Numbered from the stretch's first letter, positions 1 to 7,096 are shown. The stretch: 10,580 nucleotides of DNA from an uncultured Eubacteriales bacterium (GCA_900542565.1 UQOC01000068.1:1-10580); one strand, 5' to 3'. Notes: generated from the letters alone by a model not told the origin. Made by a program: numbers and translations.

Positions 1-89
1 GATGCGGCTGCCATGTCTGCTGAGATCATGAACCTGCCTCGGCTTATTTTTTCGATCTTGTCTTTTTTGTCAAGCTTATTGTCTTTCAT
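1..89 (-). CDS. 5' end of an unrecognised gene, cut by the window edge
   Basis: An open frame starts with ATG at 89 and stays open to the window edge, giving at least 29 residues that begin MKDNKLDKKDKIEKI. The start is very rich in lysine and aspartate and turns more hydrophobic at the edge (ISADMAAA), which would fit a cytoplasmic tail before a membrane segment. This is too little to name a family. A TGATACAAT extended -10 element lies at 97-105, so transcription from it would begin almost at the ATG. No Shine-Dalgarno precedes this ATG. An internal ATG at 29 has GAGG seven bases upstream and may be the true start. The gene lies 66 bp after tatD in the same direction. Confidence 0.45.
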   Translation of the reverse strand, partial: MKDNKLDKKDKIEKISRGRFMISADMAAA

Positions 90-155
90 GTCAGATATTG
101 TATCACGGCTTCCGGTCAAAATATGTCAAACTTTGCCGGCCCACGGACAATATCA

Positions 156-998
156 TCATTTGATATCAAAGAATCTTCTGGCGTTTTCTGCCGTTATTGC
201 CGCAGCCTTCTCATAAGGTATCTTTTTTATTTCCGCAACCTTGCGGACAGTGTATTCTACATAAGTGGGTTTGTTGGGTTTTCCCCTGAACGGTACCGGT
301 GTAAGATACGGCGAGTCGGTCTCTGCCAGCAGATAGCCTATTGGGATGTCGTGTACCACCTCGACCGTTTTCCGGTTGTTCTTGTATGTCACCGGCCCGG
401 CTACCGATAAAGTAGCCCCCAGCCTGATATACTGGCGGCCCAGCTCGCTGCTGCCGCTGAAGCAATGGAGGAGTACACGGGCGTCGTTTTCTTCGGTAAC
501 GCTCCCGTCATCGGATAAAACTTTCCGCTTTGGGAACTTGTCTATCCTTTCCTGAGAAAAGGCCCCTTCTTCCTTAAGGATATCCATGGTCTTCTGATCC
601 GCCTCGCGGGAATGGATGACTATGGGCATCGAAAGCTCATTGGCAAGTCTTATCTGGTGCCGGAACCAGTATTCCTGCACATCTCTCGGCGAATTGTCAT
701 AATGGAAATCAAGGCCTATCTCGCCGATGGCCTTGACCTTGTCCTGCCGTGCAAGATCGCCTATTGCCGATAGTATTTCTTCTGTCATCGTCCCCGTATC
801 GTGTGGATGGACACCGACGGCGGCATAGCACCAGTCATTTTCCCTGGCGTCTTTTACCGCCATCTGCGAACTGGGCAGATCGTATCCCACATCCATAACA
901 TAAGACAGATCCGATGCGGCGATCTCTCTGATAAGTTCATCCCTTTCTTCTTGCGTATAGGTATCGTAATTTATATGTGCATGAGAATCAAACAGCAT
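156..998 (-). CDS. tatD: TatD-family metal-dependent hydrolase (putative DNase)
   Basis: The product has 280 residues and is a TIM-barrel metallohydrolase of the TatD family, whose members act as metal-dependent 3'-5' exonucleases in the cytoplasm. The expected ligands are visible: HxH at H6/H8 (DSHAHIN), E93 in IGEIGLDFHY, H129 in VIHSREA, H178 in LLHCFSGS and D228 in ETDSPYLTP. I chose ATG at 998 because AGGAAAGAGGAAA sits just upstream; the frame also extends to a TTG at 1022, which lacks this support. The protein is slightly longer than the usual roughly 255-265 residues because of a charged stretch at about 148-173, before the LLHCFSG strand. Placement after metG is a common Firmicute arrangement. 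The family call is secure; the physiological substrate is not. Confidence 0.94.
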   Translation of the reverse strand: MLFDSHAHINYDTYTQEERDELIREIAASDLSYVMDVGYDLPSSQMAVKDARENDWCYAAVGVHPHDTGTMTEEILSAIGDLARQDKVKAIGEIGLDFHYDNSPRDVQEYWFRHQIRLANELSMPIVIHSREADQKTMDILKEEGAFSQERIDKFPKRKVLSDDGSVTEENDARVLLHCFSGSSELGRQYIRLGATLSVAGPVTYKNNRKTVEVVHDIPIGYLLAETDSPYLTPVPFRGKPNKPTYVEYTVRKVAEIKKIPYEKAAAITAENARRFFDIK

Positions 999-1038
999 AG
1001 TTTCCTCTTTCCTGTGTTTCAATATGTCAGATTGATGA

Positions 1039-1063
1039 TCCTGTCGTCTTGCCTATGACAGGA
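1039..1063 (-). repeat. Perfect 7-bp inverted repeat in the metG-tatD spacer
   Basis: TCCTGTC (1039-1045) and GACAGGA (1057-1063) are perfect inverted arms with an 11-base loop. They lie about 40 bases upstream of the tatD start. There is no T-run on either side, so this is not an obvious terminator. It could be an RNA stem in the metG-tatD transcript or a protein-binding site. Confidence 0.5.
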
Positions 1064-1114
1064 GTTCAGTGTTTTCGCCATTTCATGTCCTAAGCCGCAG
1101 GCAGCAGATACCAA

Positions 1115-1161
1115 GAGACTGCCCCGCCTGTGCCCTACCGGTGCACTTCTGAGACAGCCTC
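1115..1161 (-). other. Long RNA stem-loop just after metG
   Basis: On the minus strand GAGGCTGTCTC (1161 down to 1151) can pair with GGGGCAGTCTC (1125 down to 1115) over 11 consecutive pairs, three of them G-U. Inside this, GTGC/GCAC and CC/GG continue the stem around a GGTA loop. The G-U pairs become A-C mismatches in the other direction, so the structure favours the minus-strand (metG-tatD) RNA. It starts about 18 bases after the metG stop. No U-tract follows it, so a processing, stabilising or repeat element is more likely than a standard intrinsic terminator. Confidence 0.5.
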
Positions 1162-1178
1162 ATGCAACTCAATATTTA

Positions 1179-3125
1179 TCAGCTTACCGTATTGCCATCC
1201 TCAGCTTTGGTGGTGACGATCTCAAGACGCTGTCCGTTATCGGCGAACAGGAGCATGCCTTTGGACTCCATGCCTCTCAGATTACGCGGTTTCAGGTTGG
1301 CCACCACGATGACCTTCTGCCCCACCATTTCCGCAGGGGCAAAGTGCTCGGCAACACCGCTTATGACCTGCCGGGTCTCGCTTCCCATCTTTACCTTGAA
1401 CACCAGGAGCTTGTCAGCTTTAGGGTGTTTTTCGGCTTCAACAATGGTACCCACCCTCAAGTCCAGCTTGTCAAAATCTTCGTAAGTGATCTCAGGTTTC
1501 AGCTCCAGCGGATGGTTTTCTTCTTTTCCGCCGGCAGGCTCCTGAGCGGCTTTGATGGCTGCCAGTTCCTCAAGTTCTTTGTCGATGTCAAGCCTTGGGA
1601 ACAGCACCCGGCCCTTCTGCACATGGGCTCCACCAATGGCGTCAAAGGTGAAGGCTTCTTCCCACGCAGCTTCAAGGACAGACATTCCCAGCTGCTTGCG
1701 GATCTCCTTGGAAGTTGAATGCATGAACGGCTCAATAAGCACCGTTACGATCCTGATGGCTTCGGCAAGGTTTCGCATCACCGTATCCAGTTCAGCCTTT
1801 TTGTCCGGGTCCTTGGCCAGTATCCACGGGGCCTTTTCGTCTATATATTTGTTGGCCCGCCTTACGACGATCCATATTTCCTCAAGGGCCATGTTGAAGG
1901 CAAACTTGTCCATCTGCTTCTCAACTTTTTCTGCAGCTCCCAGAGCGGTGGCTTTCAGCTCCTCATCTATGGGATCGCAGGTGGCTGCTTCCGGGATAAC
2001 TCCTCCGCAATATTTTTCTATCATGGAGATGGTCCTGGAAACCAGGTTGCCCAGGTCGTTGGCAAGGTCGTAATTCATCCTCCTGAGCATCACTTCGTTG
2101 GTAAATACTCCGTCCTGGCCAAAAGTATATTCTCTCAGCAGGAAATATTTGAGGGCGTCAATGCCGTACCTTTCTATGAGGATCACCGGGTCTACCACAT
2201 CGCCGGCCTTGGCGGCCTTGGATTTTGAAACCTTTTCTCCGCCCAGCAGCAGCCAGCCGTGGCCCAGCACCTGCTTCGGCAGTGGCAGACCGGCGCTCAT
2301 GAGCATGGCAGGCCATATGATGGAGTGGAACCTTACGATCTCCTTTCCTACCAGATGGACATCGGCAGGCCAGTATTTTTCGTAAAGCTCAGGCTCGTCA
2401 GGATAACCCAGGGCCGTGATATAGTTGGTGAGGGCGTCAAGCCACACATAGATAACATGTTTTTCGTCTATTGGTACCGGAATGCCCCAGTCGAAGGTAG
2501 ATCTGGAAATGCACAGGTCATCCAGTCCCTGTTTGATAAATGACACCATTTCGTTCCTCCTGCTTTCCGGCTGGAGGAAGTCAGGGTTTTTCTCAAACAG
2601 TTCCAGCAGTTTGTCTGCATATTTGGAAAGTTTAAAGAAATATGCCTCCTCTTTGGCTGCCTGGACAGGCCGGCCGCAGTCAGGACAGCAGCCGTTCACC
2701 AGCTGGCTCTCGGTCCAGAAGGATTCGCATGGAGTGCAGTAAAGGCCTTCATATTCTCCTTTGTATATATCGCCGTTTTCGTATATCTGCATGAAGATCT
2801 GCTGCACCCTCTTTACATGCCGGGGCTCTGTTGTCCTGATAAAATCGTCGTAGGAAATCTCCATGGTCTCCCAGAGTTTTTTGATCCCCTCTACGATCTC
2901 ATCCACATATTCCTGAGGGGAAACTCCCCTGGCCTGGGCCAGCGTCTGTATCTTCTGTCCGTGCTCATCTGTACCTGTCAGGAAGCGCACATCGTAGCCG
3001 CTGAGCCTCTTGAACCTGGCCATGGCGTCAGCCATCACGGTACAGTAGGTATGCCCTATATGCAGGTTTGAGCTGGGATAGTATATCGGTGTTGTTATAT
3101 AATAAGTTCCTTTCTCTTTTGCCAT
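1179..3125 (-). CDS. metG: Methionyl-tRNA synthetase with C-terminal tRNA-binding domain
   Basis: The product has 648 residues and is the class I enzyme that charges tRNA-Met in the cytoplasm. In order it shows the HIGH motif (HIGH, 22-25), a connective zinc knuckle with C130-x2-C133 and C147-x2-C150, the KMSKS loop as KVSKS (298-302), the helical anticodon-binding domain, and a C-terminal EMAPII/Trbp111-like tRNA-binding OB fold (about 548-648, beginning YEDFDKLDLRVGTIV). That domain normally dimerises the enzyme, so the gene is full length. The ATG at 3125 has GGAAGG upstream with a rather long spacer. It lies 18 bp after the 52-residue small gene in the same operon. There is no room for a dedicated T-box leader, so expression should follow the aspartate kinase promoter unless an internal one exists. 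Confidence 0.97.
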   Translation of the reverse strand: MAKEKGTYYITTPIYYPSSNLHIGHTYCTVMADAMARFKRLSGYDVRFLTGTDEHGQKIQTLAQARGVSPQEYVDEIVEGIKKLWETMEISYDDFIRTTEPRHVKRVQQIFMQIYENGDIYKGEYEGLYCTPCESFWTESQLVNGCCPDCGRPVQAAKEEAYFFKLSKYADKLLELFEKNPDFLQPESRRNEMVSFIKQGLDDLCISRSTFDWGIPVPIDEKHVIYVWLDALTNYITALGYPDEPELYEKYWPADVHLVGKEIVRFHSIIWPAMLMSAGLPLPKQVLGHGWLLLGGEKVSKSKAAKAGDVVDPVILIERYGIDALKYFLLREYTFGQDGVFTNEVMLRRMNYDLANDLGNLVSRTISMIEKYCGGVIPEAATCDPIDEELKATALGAAEKVEKQMDKFAFNMALEEIWIVVRRANKYIDEKAPWILAKDPDKKAELDTVMRNLAEAIRIVTVLIEPFMHSTSKEIRKQLGMSVLEAAWEEAFTFDAIGGAHVQKGRVLFPRLDIDKELEELAAIKAAQEPAGGKEENHPLELKPEITYEDFDKLDLRVGTIVEAEKHPKADKLLVFKVKMGSETRQVISGVAEHFAPAEMVGQKVIVVANLKPRNLRGMESKGMLLFADNGQRLEIVTTKAEDGNTVS

Positions 3126-3143
3126 TCTCTGTGTTTCCTTCCG

Positions 3144-3302
3144 TTATTCATTGTAAGTCCCGCTGGTTTCTTTCTTTGTCATCACAGCTGCCGTTACAGC
3201 CGCTCCTGCCAGGGCCATGATCCCCATTGCTTTGAGCAGCGTCTGCGGTTTTACCACGATCTTGGACTTGGGTTCTTTTCCTCTTATCAATCCTATCTTC
3301 AT
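3144..3302 (-). CDS. 52-residue predicted membrane microprotein
   Basis: A 52-residue frame starts MKIGLIRGKEPKSKIVVKP and ends KKETSGTYNE. A positively charged N-terminus is followed by one hydrophobic, alanine- and glycine-rich stretch (about 24-41, LKAMGIMALAGAAVTAAVM), so a single-span membrane protein with its N-terminus inside is likely. Three things support it as a real gene. Its ATG overlaps the stop of the upstream gene as ATGA (3299-3302). An AAGGA Shine-Dalgarno lies seven bases upstream. It fills the gap to metG exactly. I recognise no family. Confidence 0.72.
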   Translation of the reverse strand: MKIGLIRGKEPKSKIVVKPQTLLKAMGIMALAGAAVTAAVMTKKETSGTYNE

Positions 3303-3913
3303 CTGTATGTCCTTCTTTCCACATAATCAACGATAAGTCCTACCGCTTCCTCTTCTGTGATATAGCTGCTGTTGATCGACAGGTTGTAGTTCCTGTAATC
3401 TCCCCACTTCTGACATGTGTGATAATTATAGTAATTCTGTCTTGCCTTGTCGTAGGTGGCTATTATGTCGTCGATCTTTGCAGGATCTTCTCCGTATTTT
3501 TCTATGGCTCTCTTCTTTCTGTCCTCTACTTCGGCATGAATGAACACATTGGTCACTCCCGGCATGTCCTTGAGCACATAATCGGCGCAGCGTCCTACGA
3601 TCACGCCTTCGTTGGTCTTGCCTATCTGGCTGATGACCTGAAACTGAGCGAGGAACATCTTTTCATTTACAGACAGAGGGCTTGCATTGATCCCTTCGCT
3701 GAAATTCAGTGCGGAAGCCAGATTATAGGCAAAGCTGTTTTTAGCGTTGAGTTCTGCGTTTTCCATGAGCTCCCTGGAAAATCCGCTTTCTTCAACGGCC
3801 ATATCTATTATCTCTTTATCGTAGAAAGGTACGCCCAGCCTTTCTGCAAGGAGCTTTCCTATGATCCTGCCGCCGCTCCCATATTCACGGCTTATTGTTA
3901 TCAACTTTTTCAT
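3299..3913 (-). CDS. Cytidylate kinase-like P-loop protein
   Basis: The product has 204 residues and opens MKKLITISREYGSGG, with a P-loop variant (GSGGRIIGK, 12-20) and the FYDKEII strand typical of the cytidylate kinase-like family (AAA_26/Cmk2-like). These are probable NMP-type kinases of unproven substrate that are common in Clostridia. It is not the canonical cmk, whose N-terminus differs. The ATG at 3913 lies two bases after the aspartate kinase stop, and its Shine-Dalgarno GAGGAGGA is built from the last codons of that gene, so translation is probably coupled. Its own stop overlaps the start of the 52-residue gene. The family call is good; the function is inferred only. Confidence 0.85.
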   Translation of the reverse strand: MKKLITISREYGSGGRIIGKLLAERLGVPFYDKEIIDMAVEESGFSRELMENAELNAKNSFAYNLASALNFSEGINASPLSVNEKMFLAQFQVISQIGKTNEGVIVGRCADYVLKDMPGVTNVFIHAEVEDRKKRAIEKYGEDPAKIDDIIATYDKARQNYYNYHTCQKWGDYRNYNLSINSSYITEEEAVGLIVDYVERRTYR

Positions 3914-3915
3914 AA

Positions 3916-5238
3916 CTATTCCTCCTCTATGAATGCGCTGTAAATGGCTTTGATAGCTTTCTCAAAGTCTTTATTCTCAACTCCTACGATTATGTTCATC
4001 TCGCTGGAGCCTTGTTCTATCATCCTGATATTTACTTCTGCTTCACCAAGGGCGTTGAAAAGTCTTGCCGATACTCCCGGCCTGTATGACATGCGGCGGC
4101 CCACTGTGGCTATAAGGGCCATATTTTCAAAGACATCTATGCTGTCTGGCTGCAGTCTCTGGCGGAATGCATCCAGCACCTCGTCCAGCCTGTCTCCCAG
4201 AGCCTTGTTTGACATCACTACTGAAACCGTATCTATGCTGCTTGGCAGGTGCTCAAAATTTATATCATAGTCATCCAATATCCCAAGTATCCTACGGACA
4301 AATCCTCTCTCACTGCTCATCATATTTTTATACAGGGCAACAACGGTAAAGTCTTTGTTGCCGGCGATACCTGTGATTATGCTTCCATCTCCCGGGTCAT
4401 GGCTTTCTGCAGTTATAAGTGTTCCCGGGTCTTTAGGATCGTTTGTATTCCTTATGTTTATCGGCACATTTGCCATCCTTGCTGGATATATGGCGTCTTC
4501 ATGGAGCACACTGGCTCCCATATAGGAAAGTTCCCTGAGTTCTTTATATGATATTGTGGTTATCTTTTTCGGGTTTTTCACGATCCTCGGATCGGCCACA
4601 AGAAAACCTGACACATCGGTCCAGTTTTCGTATACATCGGCGTTTATGGCTCTCGCCACAAGTGCTCCTGTTATGTCGGAGCCTCCCCGCGAAAAGGTCT
4701 TGATCTTGCCATCAAGGTTTGAACCGTAAAAGCCCGGCAGAACGGCTCTCTCGTGCTGCTGCAGGGCCTCCCTCAGTCTCCTGTCCGTTTCATCCATCAT
4801 GATCTTGCCTCTGGCGTCAAACTTTATCAGATCAGCAGTGTCCACAAAATCATATCCCAGGAATGCAGCCACAAGTATGGCGTTGAGGTACTCTCCCCTT
4901 GATGCCACATAGTCGGCGCTTGGGTTTTTCTTGAGGTTTTCTCTTATTTCATCAAAATATACAGAAAGATCTATATCTATCCCCAGGTTCAGTTTGACAG
5001 CCATATATCTGTCGATGACTACCTGAAAGATCTGGTCGTATGCCAGATTATGATCCATATGGGTCTTACACAGATATAAAAGGTCTGTGATCTTGTTGTC
5101 GCCGTCGTATCTCTTGCCCGGAGCTGAAACGACGATATATCTTCTGTCCGGATCATGTTCTATGATCTCTTTTGTCTTGGTTAGCTGGATTCCGTCGGCG
5201 ACAGATGAGCCGCCGAACTTGGCTACTTTTATGCCCAT
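3916..5238 (-). CDS. Aspartate kinase (monofunctional, two ACT domains)
   Basis: The product has 440 residues and phosphorylates aspartate in the first step of the lysine/threonine/methionine pathway. The kinase domain holds KFGGSSVA (7-14), SRGGSD (183-188) and the WTDVSGFLVADPR segment. Two ACT domains follow at about 297-360 and 373-440, the usual site of amino-acid feedback control. I chose ATG at 5238 because AAAGGA sits eight bases upstream; the frame can extend to a TTG at 5259 with no such support. This is the first gene of the leftward operon and has a promoter at 5284-5312. The predicted leader is only about 40 bases, too short for a lysine riboswitch. Which isozyme it is, and which amino acid inhibits it, cannot be read here. 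Confidence 0.95.
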   Translation of the reverse strand: MGIKVAKFGGSSVADGIQLTKTKEIIEHDPDRRYIVVSAPGKRYDGDNKITDLLYLCKTHMDHNLAYDQIFQVVIDRYMAVKLNLGIDIDLSVYFDEIRENLKKNPSADYVASRGEYLNAILVAAFLGYDFVDTADLIKFDARGKIMMDETDRRLREALQQHERAVLPGFYGSNLDGKIKTFSRGGSDITGALVARAINADVYENWTDVSGFLVADPRIVKNPKKITTISYKELRELSYMGASVLHEDAIYPARMANVPINIRNTNDPKDPGTLITAESHDPGDGSIITGIAGNKDFTVVALYKNMMSSERGFVRRILGILDDYDINFEHLPSSIDTVSVVMSNKALGDRLDEVLDAFRQRLQPDSIDVFENMALIATVGRRMSYRPGVSARLFNALGEAEVNIRMIEQGSSEMNIIVGVENKDFEKAIKAIYSAFIEEE

Positions 5239-5283
5239 GGAGCTGTTCCTTTCTCTCAAAAAATCTTATGTAACTTTGCTATA

Positions 5284-5312
5284 ATTATATTACAAGACCC
5301 GTTGCTTTTCAA
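5284..5312 (-). promoter_or_regulatory. Sigma-A promoter of the aspartate kinase-metG operon
   Basis: On the minus strand TTGAAA (5312-5307), a 17-bp spacer and a perfect TATAAT (5289-5284) precede the aspartate kinase start. Transcription should begin near 5277, leaving a leader of about 40 bases. Confidence 0.82.
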
Positions 5313-5319
5313 TAACTTT

Positions 5320-5359
5320 AAAGAAAAGGGGCGTCCTGCGCCCGCATAAAGAAATGCGG
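5320..5359 (-). terminator. Second intrinsic terminator with an overlapping upstream hairpin
   Basis: On the minus strand GGGCG/CGCCC (5343-5329, loop of five) is followed by CTTTTCTTT, a short intrinsic terminator. Just before it CCGCAT/ATGCGG (5359-5342, loop of six) forms another hairpin that shares bases 5342-5343 with the terminator stem, so the two stems compete for two base pairs. Both lie between the first terminator and the aspartate kinase promoter and probably act as a back-up stop. Confidence 0.6.
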
Positions 5360-5362
5360 CGT

Positions 5363-5388
5363 AAAGAAAAAGGCCGGCTTCTGCCGGC
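5363..5388 (-). terminator. Intrinsic terminator of the ECF S-component operon
   Basis: On the minus strand GCCGGC, loop AGAA, GCCGGC and then CTTTTTCTTT. The stem is six G-C pairs with a four-base loop and lies 26 bp after the stop at 5414. It is a convincing end for the 7024-5414 operon. Confidence 0.88.
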
Positions 5389-5413
5389 TATTCTGGTATT
5401 TTCAATATCAGTA

Positions 5414-5947
5414 TCAGTTTATCAGTCTTGCTCTTTTCAGTCCCATTACGATCAGCGGGATCAGCACTATGTGCAAAACTATGCCCGGCACTGCCGTCAG
5501 CACTGCTCCACTGATAAACATTTCCCATGTGAACTGGGCGCTTGTCACGCCGGCGATGATGAGCCGCGCCAGCCCCCATACCACTCTGCCTGCTATCATT
5601 GATATGATAAGGGACACATAAATGTTCACAGTCTTTTTCGGCAGTATCTTGTACAGCAGTCCTGCCACAAGGCCGTAGGTGAGCATTTCAAAGGCCATGC
5701 CCACGCCCACAGGCATGAGTGGCGGCATGCCGAAAGCCGCATATCTTATGAACGGCGCCACAAAACCTACTGCAGCCGCCCATTTCCATCCGCATATGTA
5801 AGCGCACAGAAATACAGGAATATGCATAGGACTGAGCATGTTTCCTATGGTCTGTATCTGTCCTGTCAGAAAAGGCAGTACCATGGCGATCGCCAGGCAC
5901 AGAGCCGCCAATATCATATCTCTCGTTCTCGTGTTTTGATTGGTCAT
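5414..5947 (-). CDS. ECF transporter S component (substrate-binding membrane subunit)
   Basis: The product has 177 residues and is almost wholly hydrophobic with about five or six membrane spans. The segment GNMLSPMHIPVFLCAYICGW (35-54) followed by PFIRYAAFGMPPLMPVGVGMA matches the ECF-transporter S-component family (PF12822 type), which captures vitamins or similar small molecules and uses a shared EcfA/A'/T energising module. No EcfA or EcfT gene is in the window, so it is probably a group II (solitary) S component. The substrate cannot be read. AGGAGGAT, built from the last codons of the DUF3842 gene, lies nine bases before the ATG, which argues for coupling. It is the last gene of the operon, with a strong terminator downstream. 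Confidence 0.87.
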   Translation of the reverse strand: MTNQNTRTRDMILAALCLAIAMVLPFLTGQIQTIGNMLSPMHIPVFLCAYICGWKWAAAVGFVAPFIRYAAFGMPPLMPVGVGMAFEMLTYGLVAGLLYKILPKKTVNIYVSLIISMIAGRVVWGLARLIIAGVTSAQFTWEMFISGAVLTAVPGIVLHIVLIPLIVMGLKRARLIN

Positions 5948-5954
5948 TGATTTC

Positions 5955-6479
5955 TTATCCTCCTCTGGGGAAAGTATCCTTCGGGTTCTCCTCGGGATTT
6001 TCCAAAAAATAAAAGATACAGCTCCGTCCTTCTGGCCGGATGCTTGTACCTTCTGGTATCAGAATATCAGCTTCTGCTGATTCTTTGATCTTCTCTATGG
6101 CCTCAGCGATAAGTTCTGATGTGGTCTTATCTTCTGTGCCGATAACTATATTATTACATTTGTTGACCGGAATCAAGATTTTTTTTGCCTGGCTCTGTCC
6201 GACAGCCACGGCCATTGCCGGAGTGATCTCCCCCAGCAGGGAGTCGGCGATGGCTATGCCTATGGGGCCGACTATTATCTCCGCATTCCTTGCACCTACT
6301 ATCACGGCGTTTTCACCTGTGGCACCGTTGGAGGCCCCTGCCTTGAGCATGCAGGTAGTTGCCGCTATATTTGTCCCGACAGCTGTTATTTCCGCATCAG
6401 GCATGATCTTTTTGACAGCTTCCACCATCTGCTTTCCCAGCATTCCTCCCTGGCCGTCTATTATCAAGACTTTTTCCAT
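5955..6479 (-). CDS. DUF3842 family protein
   Basis: The product has 174 residues and begins MEKVLIIDGQGGMLGKQMVE. The GQGG loop after a first hydrophobic strand, then ITAVGTNIAATTCMLKAGAS, GATGENAVIVGARNAEIIVGPIGI and KKILIPVNKCNNIVIG, are the hallmarks of DUF3842, a widespread Clostridial family of unknown function with a Rossmann-like pattern. I prefer the ATG at 6479, with AAAAGGA upstream, over an in-frame ATG at 6497 that overlaps the previous stop as ATGA but has a weak binding site. The C-terminal tail (RPEGRSCIFYFLENPEENP) is less family-like. It sits between a two-TM protein and an ECF S component in a tight operon. Confidence 0.87.
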   Translation of the reverse strand: MEKVLIIDGQGGMLGKQMVEAVKKIMPDAEITAVGTNIAATTCMLKAGASNGATGENAVIVGARNAEIIVGPIGIAIADSLLGEITPAMAVAVGQSQAKKILIPVNKCNNIVIGTEDKTTSELIAEAIEKIKESAEADILIPEGTSIRPEGRSCIFYFLENPEENPKDTFPRGG

Positions 6480-6493
6480 ATATCCCATCCTTT

Positions 6494-7024
6494 TCATCGG
6501 CGGCCGTCAGACTTATCGTTATCACCGCTGTCTTTCAGTTTTCGTTTCAGGTCTTCAATCAATGCGCTGTTGAGCATGCGCTGTGCTTCTTTGACATCTT
6601 CAACGCCTTCTATATCCACTACCTGTGCAGCCAGCACATGCCGTTTGTACCATCCTCGGTTAAGCCGGTCCAATATGGCTTTTTTATACATGGGTGCGCT
6701 GTTTCTGGCGCGGATCAGATATACTCTTATCACAAAACCGGGCGAAAACTTCTTCACTTCAAAGAAAATCTGGTCATGCCCCATTTTTTCAAGTGTTTCA
6801 CTTATATCCGATACTATTTCCTCGCATATGACTCTCATCCGCCCCCGGCTGCATATGGCGAAAAATCCCATGCCGAAAACAGCCGCTGCGATCATTGCCG
6901 CCGCGGTCCCGAAAGCTTCGCGCACTGCAAAATACATTATCAGTGCCGGTACAAAACACAGCCATCTGATGGTTTCCAGCTTGCTGCTGTTTTTTTCTGC
7001 TTTGTTTTTTTCTGTCTTGCTCAT
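6494..7024 (-). CDS. Unrecognised two-TM membrane protein with a cytoplasmic domain
   Basis: The product has 176 residues. A lysine-rich N-terminus (about 1-18) is followed by two hydrophobic segments (about 21-36 and 38-58) with a short turn, then about 115 mostly soluble residues ending in a very polar tail (KLKDSGDNDKSDGRR). The soluble part (FFEVKKFSPGFVIRVYLIRARNSAPMYKKAILDRL) shows alternating strands and helices. I recognise no family. The ATG at 7024 has AAGGAG ten bases upstream. It is the first gene of a three-gene operon with a close sigma-A promoter; its stop is followed almost at once by the DUF3842 gene. A role with the S component or DUF3842 is a guess from context. Confidence 0.8.
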   Translation of the reverse strand: MSKTEKNKAEKNSSKLETIRWLCFVPALIMYFAVREAFGTAAAMIAAAVFGMGFFAICSRGRMRVICEEIVSDISETLEKMGHDQIFFEVKKFSPGFVIRVYLIRARNSAPMYKKAILDRLNRGWYKRHVLAAQVVDIEGVEDVKEAQRMLNSALIEDLKRKLKDSGDNDKSDGRR

Positions 7025-7044
7025 TTTACATTACTCCTTTTTAT

Positions 7045-7073
7045 ATTATATGCGCCTGCGGCCGCCGTTGCAA
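7045..7073 (-). promoter_or_regulatory. Leftward sigma-A promoter of the DUF3842 operon
   Basis: On the minus strand TTGCAA (7073-7068), exactly 17 bp, then a perfect TATAAT (7050-7045). The start site would be near 7038, placing the Shine-Dalgarno (7038-7034) almost at the 5' end of the mRNA. The -35 box is palindromic and shared with the rightward promoter. Confidence 0.8.
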
Positions 7074-7096
7074 TATGAAATATGCCATGCTATAAT
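7068..7096 (+). promoter_or_regulatory. Rightward sigma-A promoter facing the repeat region and deoC
   Basis: TTGCAA (7068-7073), exactly 17 bp, then TATAAT (7091-7096). Transcription would start near 7103 and run through the tandem repeat and inverted-repeat array towards deoC. There is no convincing coding region between, so the product is either a long deoC leader (about 430 bases) or a short non-coding RNA stopped at one of the hairpins. Confidence 0.7.

Noticed and set aside
13..410. Plus-strand open frames near the left edge
   Set aside because: They oppose tatD and the partial minus-strand gene and have no start signals or recognisable domains.
999..1022. Upstream TTG start for tatD
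   Set aside because: The ATG at 998 has AGGAAAGAGG upstream and places the DSHAHIN motif at the normal distance from the N-terminus.
1115..1161. Standard intrinsic terminator after metG
   Set aside because: The stem is good but no U-tract follows on the minus strand.
1162..2742. Long plus-strand open frames opposite metG
   Set aside because: They are antisense shadows of a strongly conserved gene, with no ribosome sites and low-complexity products.
3126..3143. T-box or SAM riboswitch before metG
   Set aside because: Only 18 bases separate metG from the small gene before it.
5239..5259. Upstream TTG start for aspartate kinase
   Set aside because: It would translate through the AAAGGA binding site of the ATG at 5238 and adds residues before the conserved KFGGSS start.
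5239..5283. Lysine riboswitch before aspartate kinase
   Set aside because: The promoter at 5284-5312 leaves only about 40 bases of leader, far too short for an L box.
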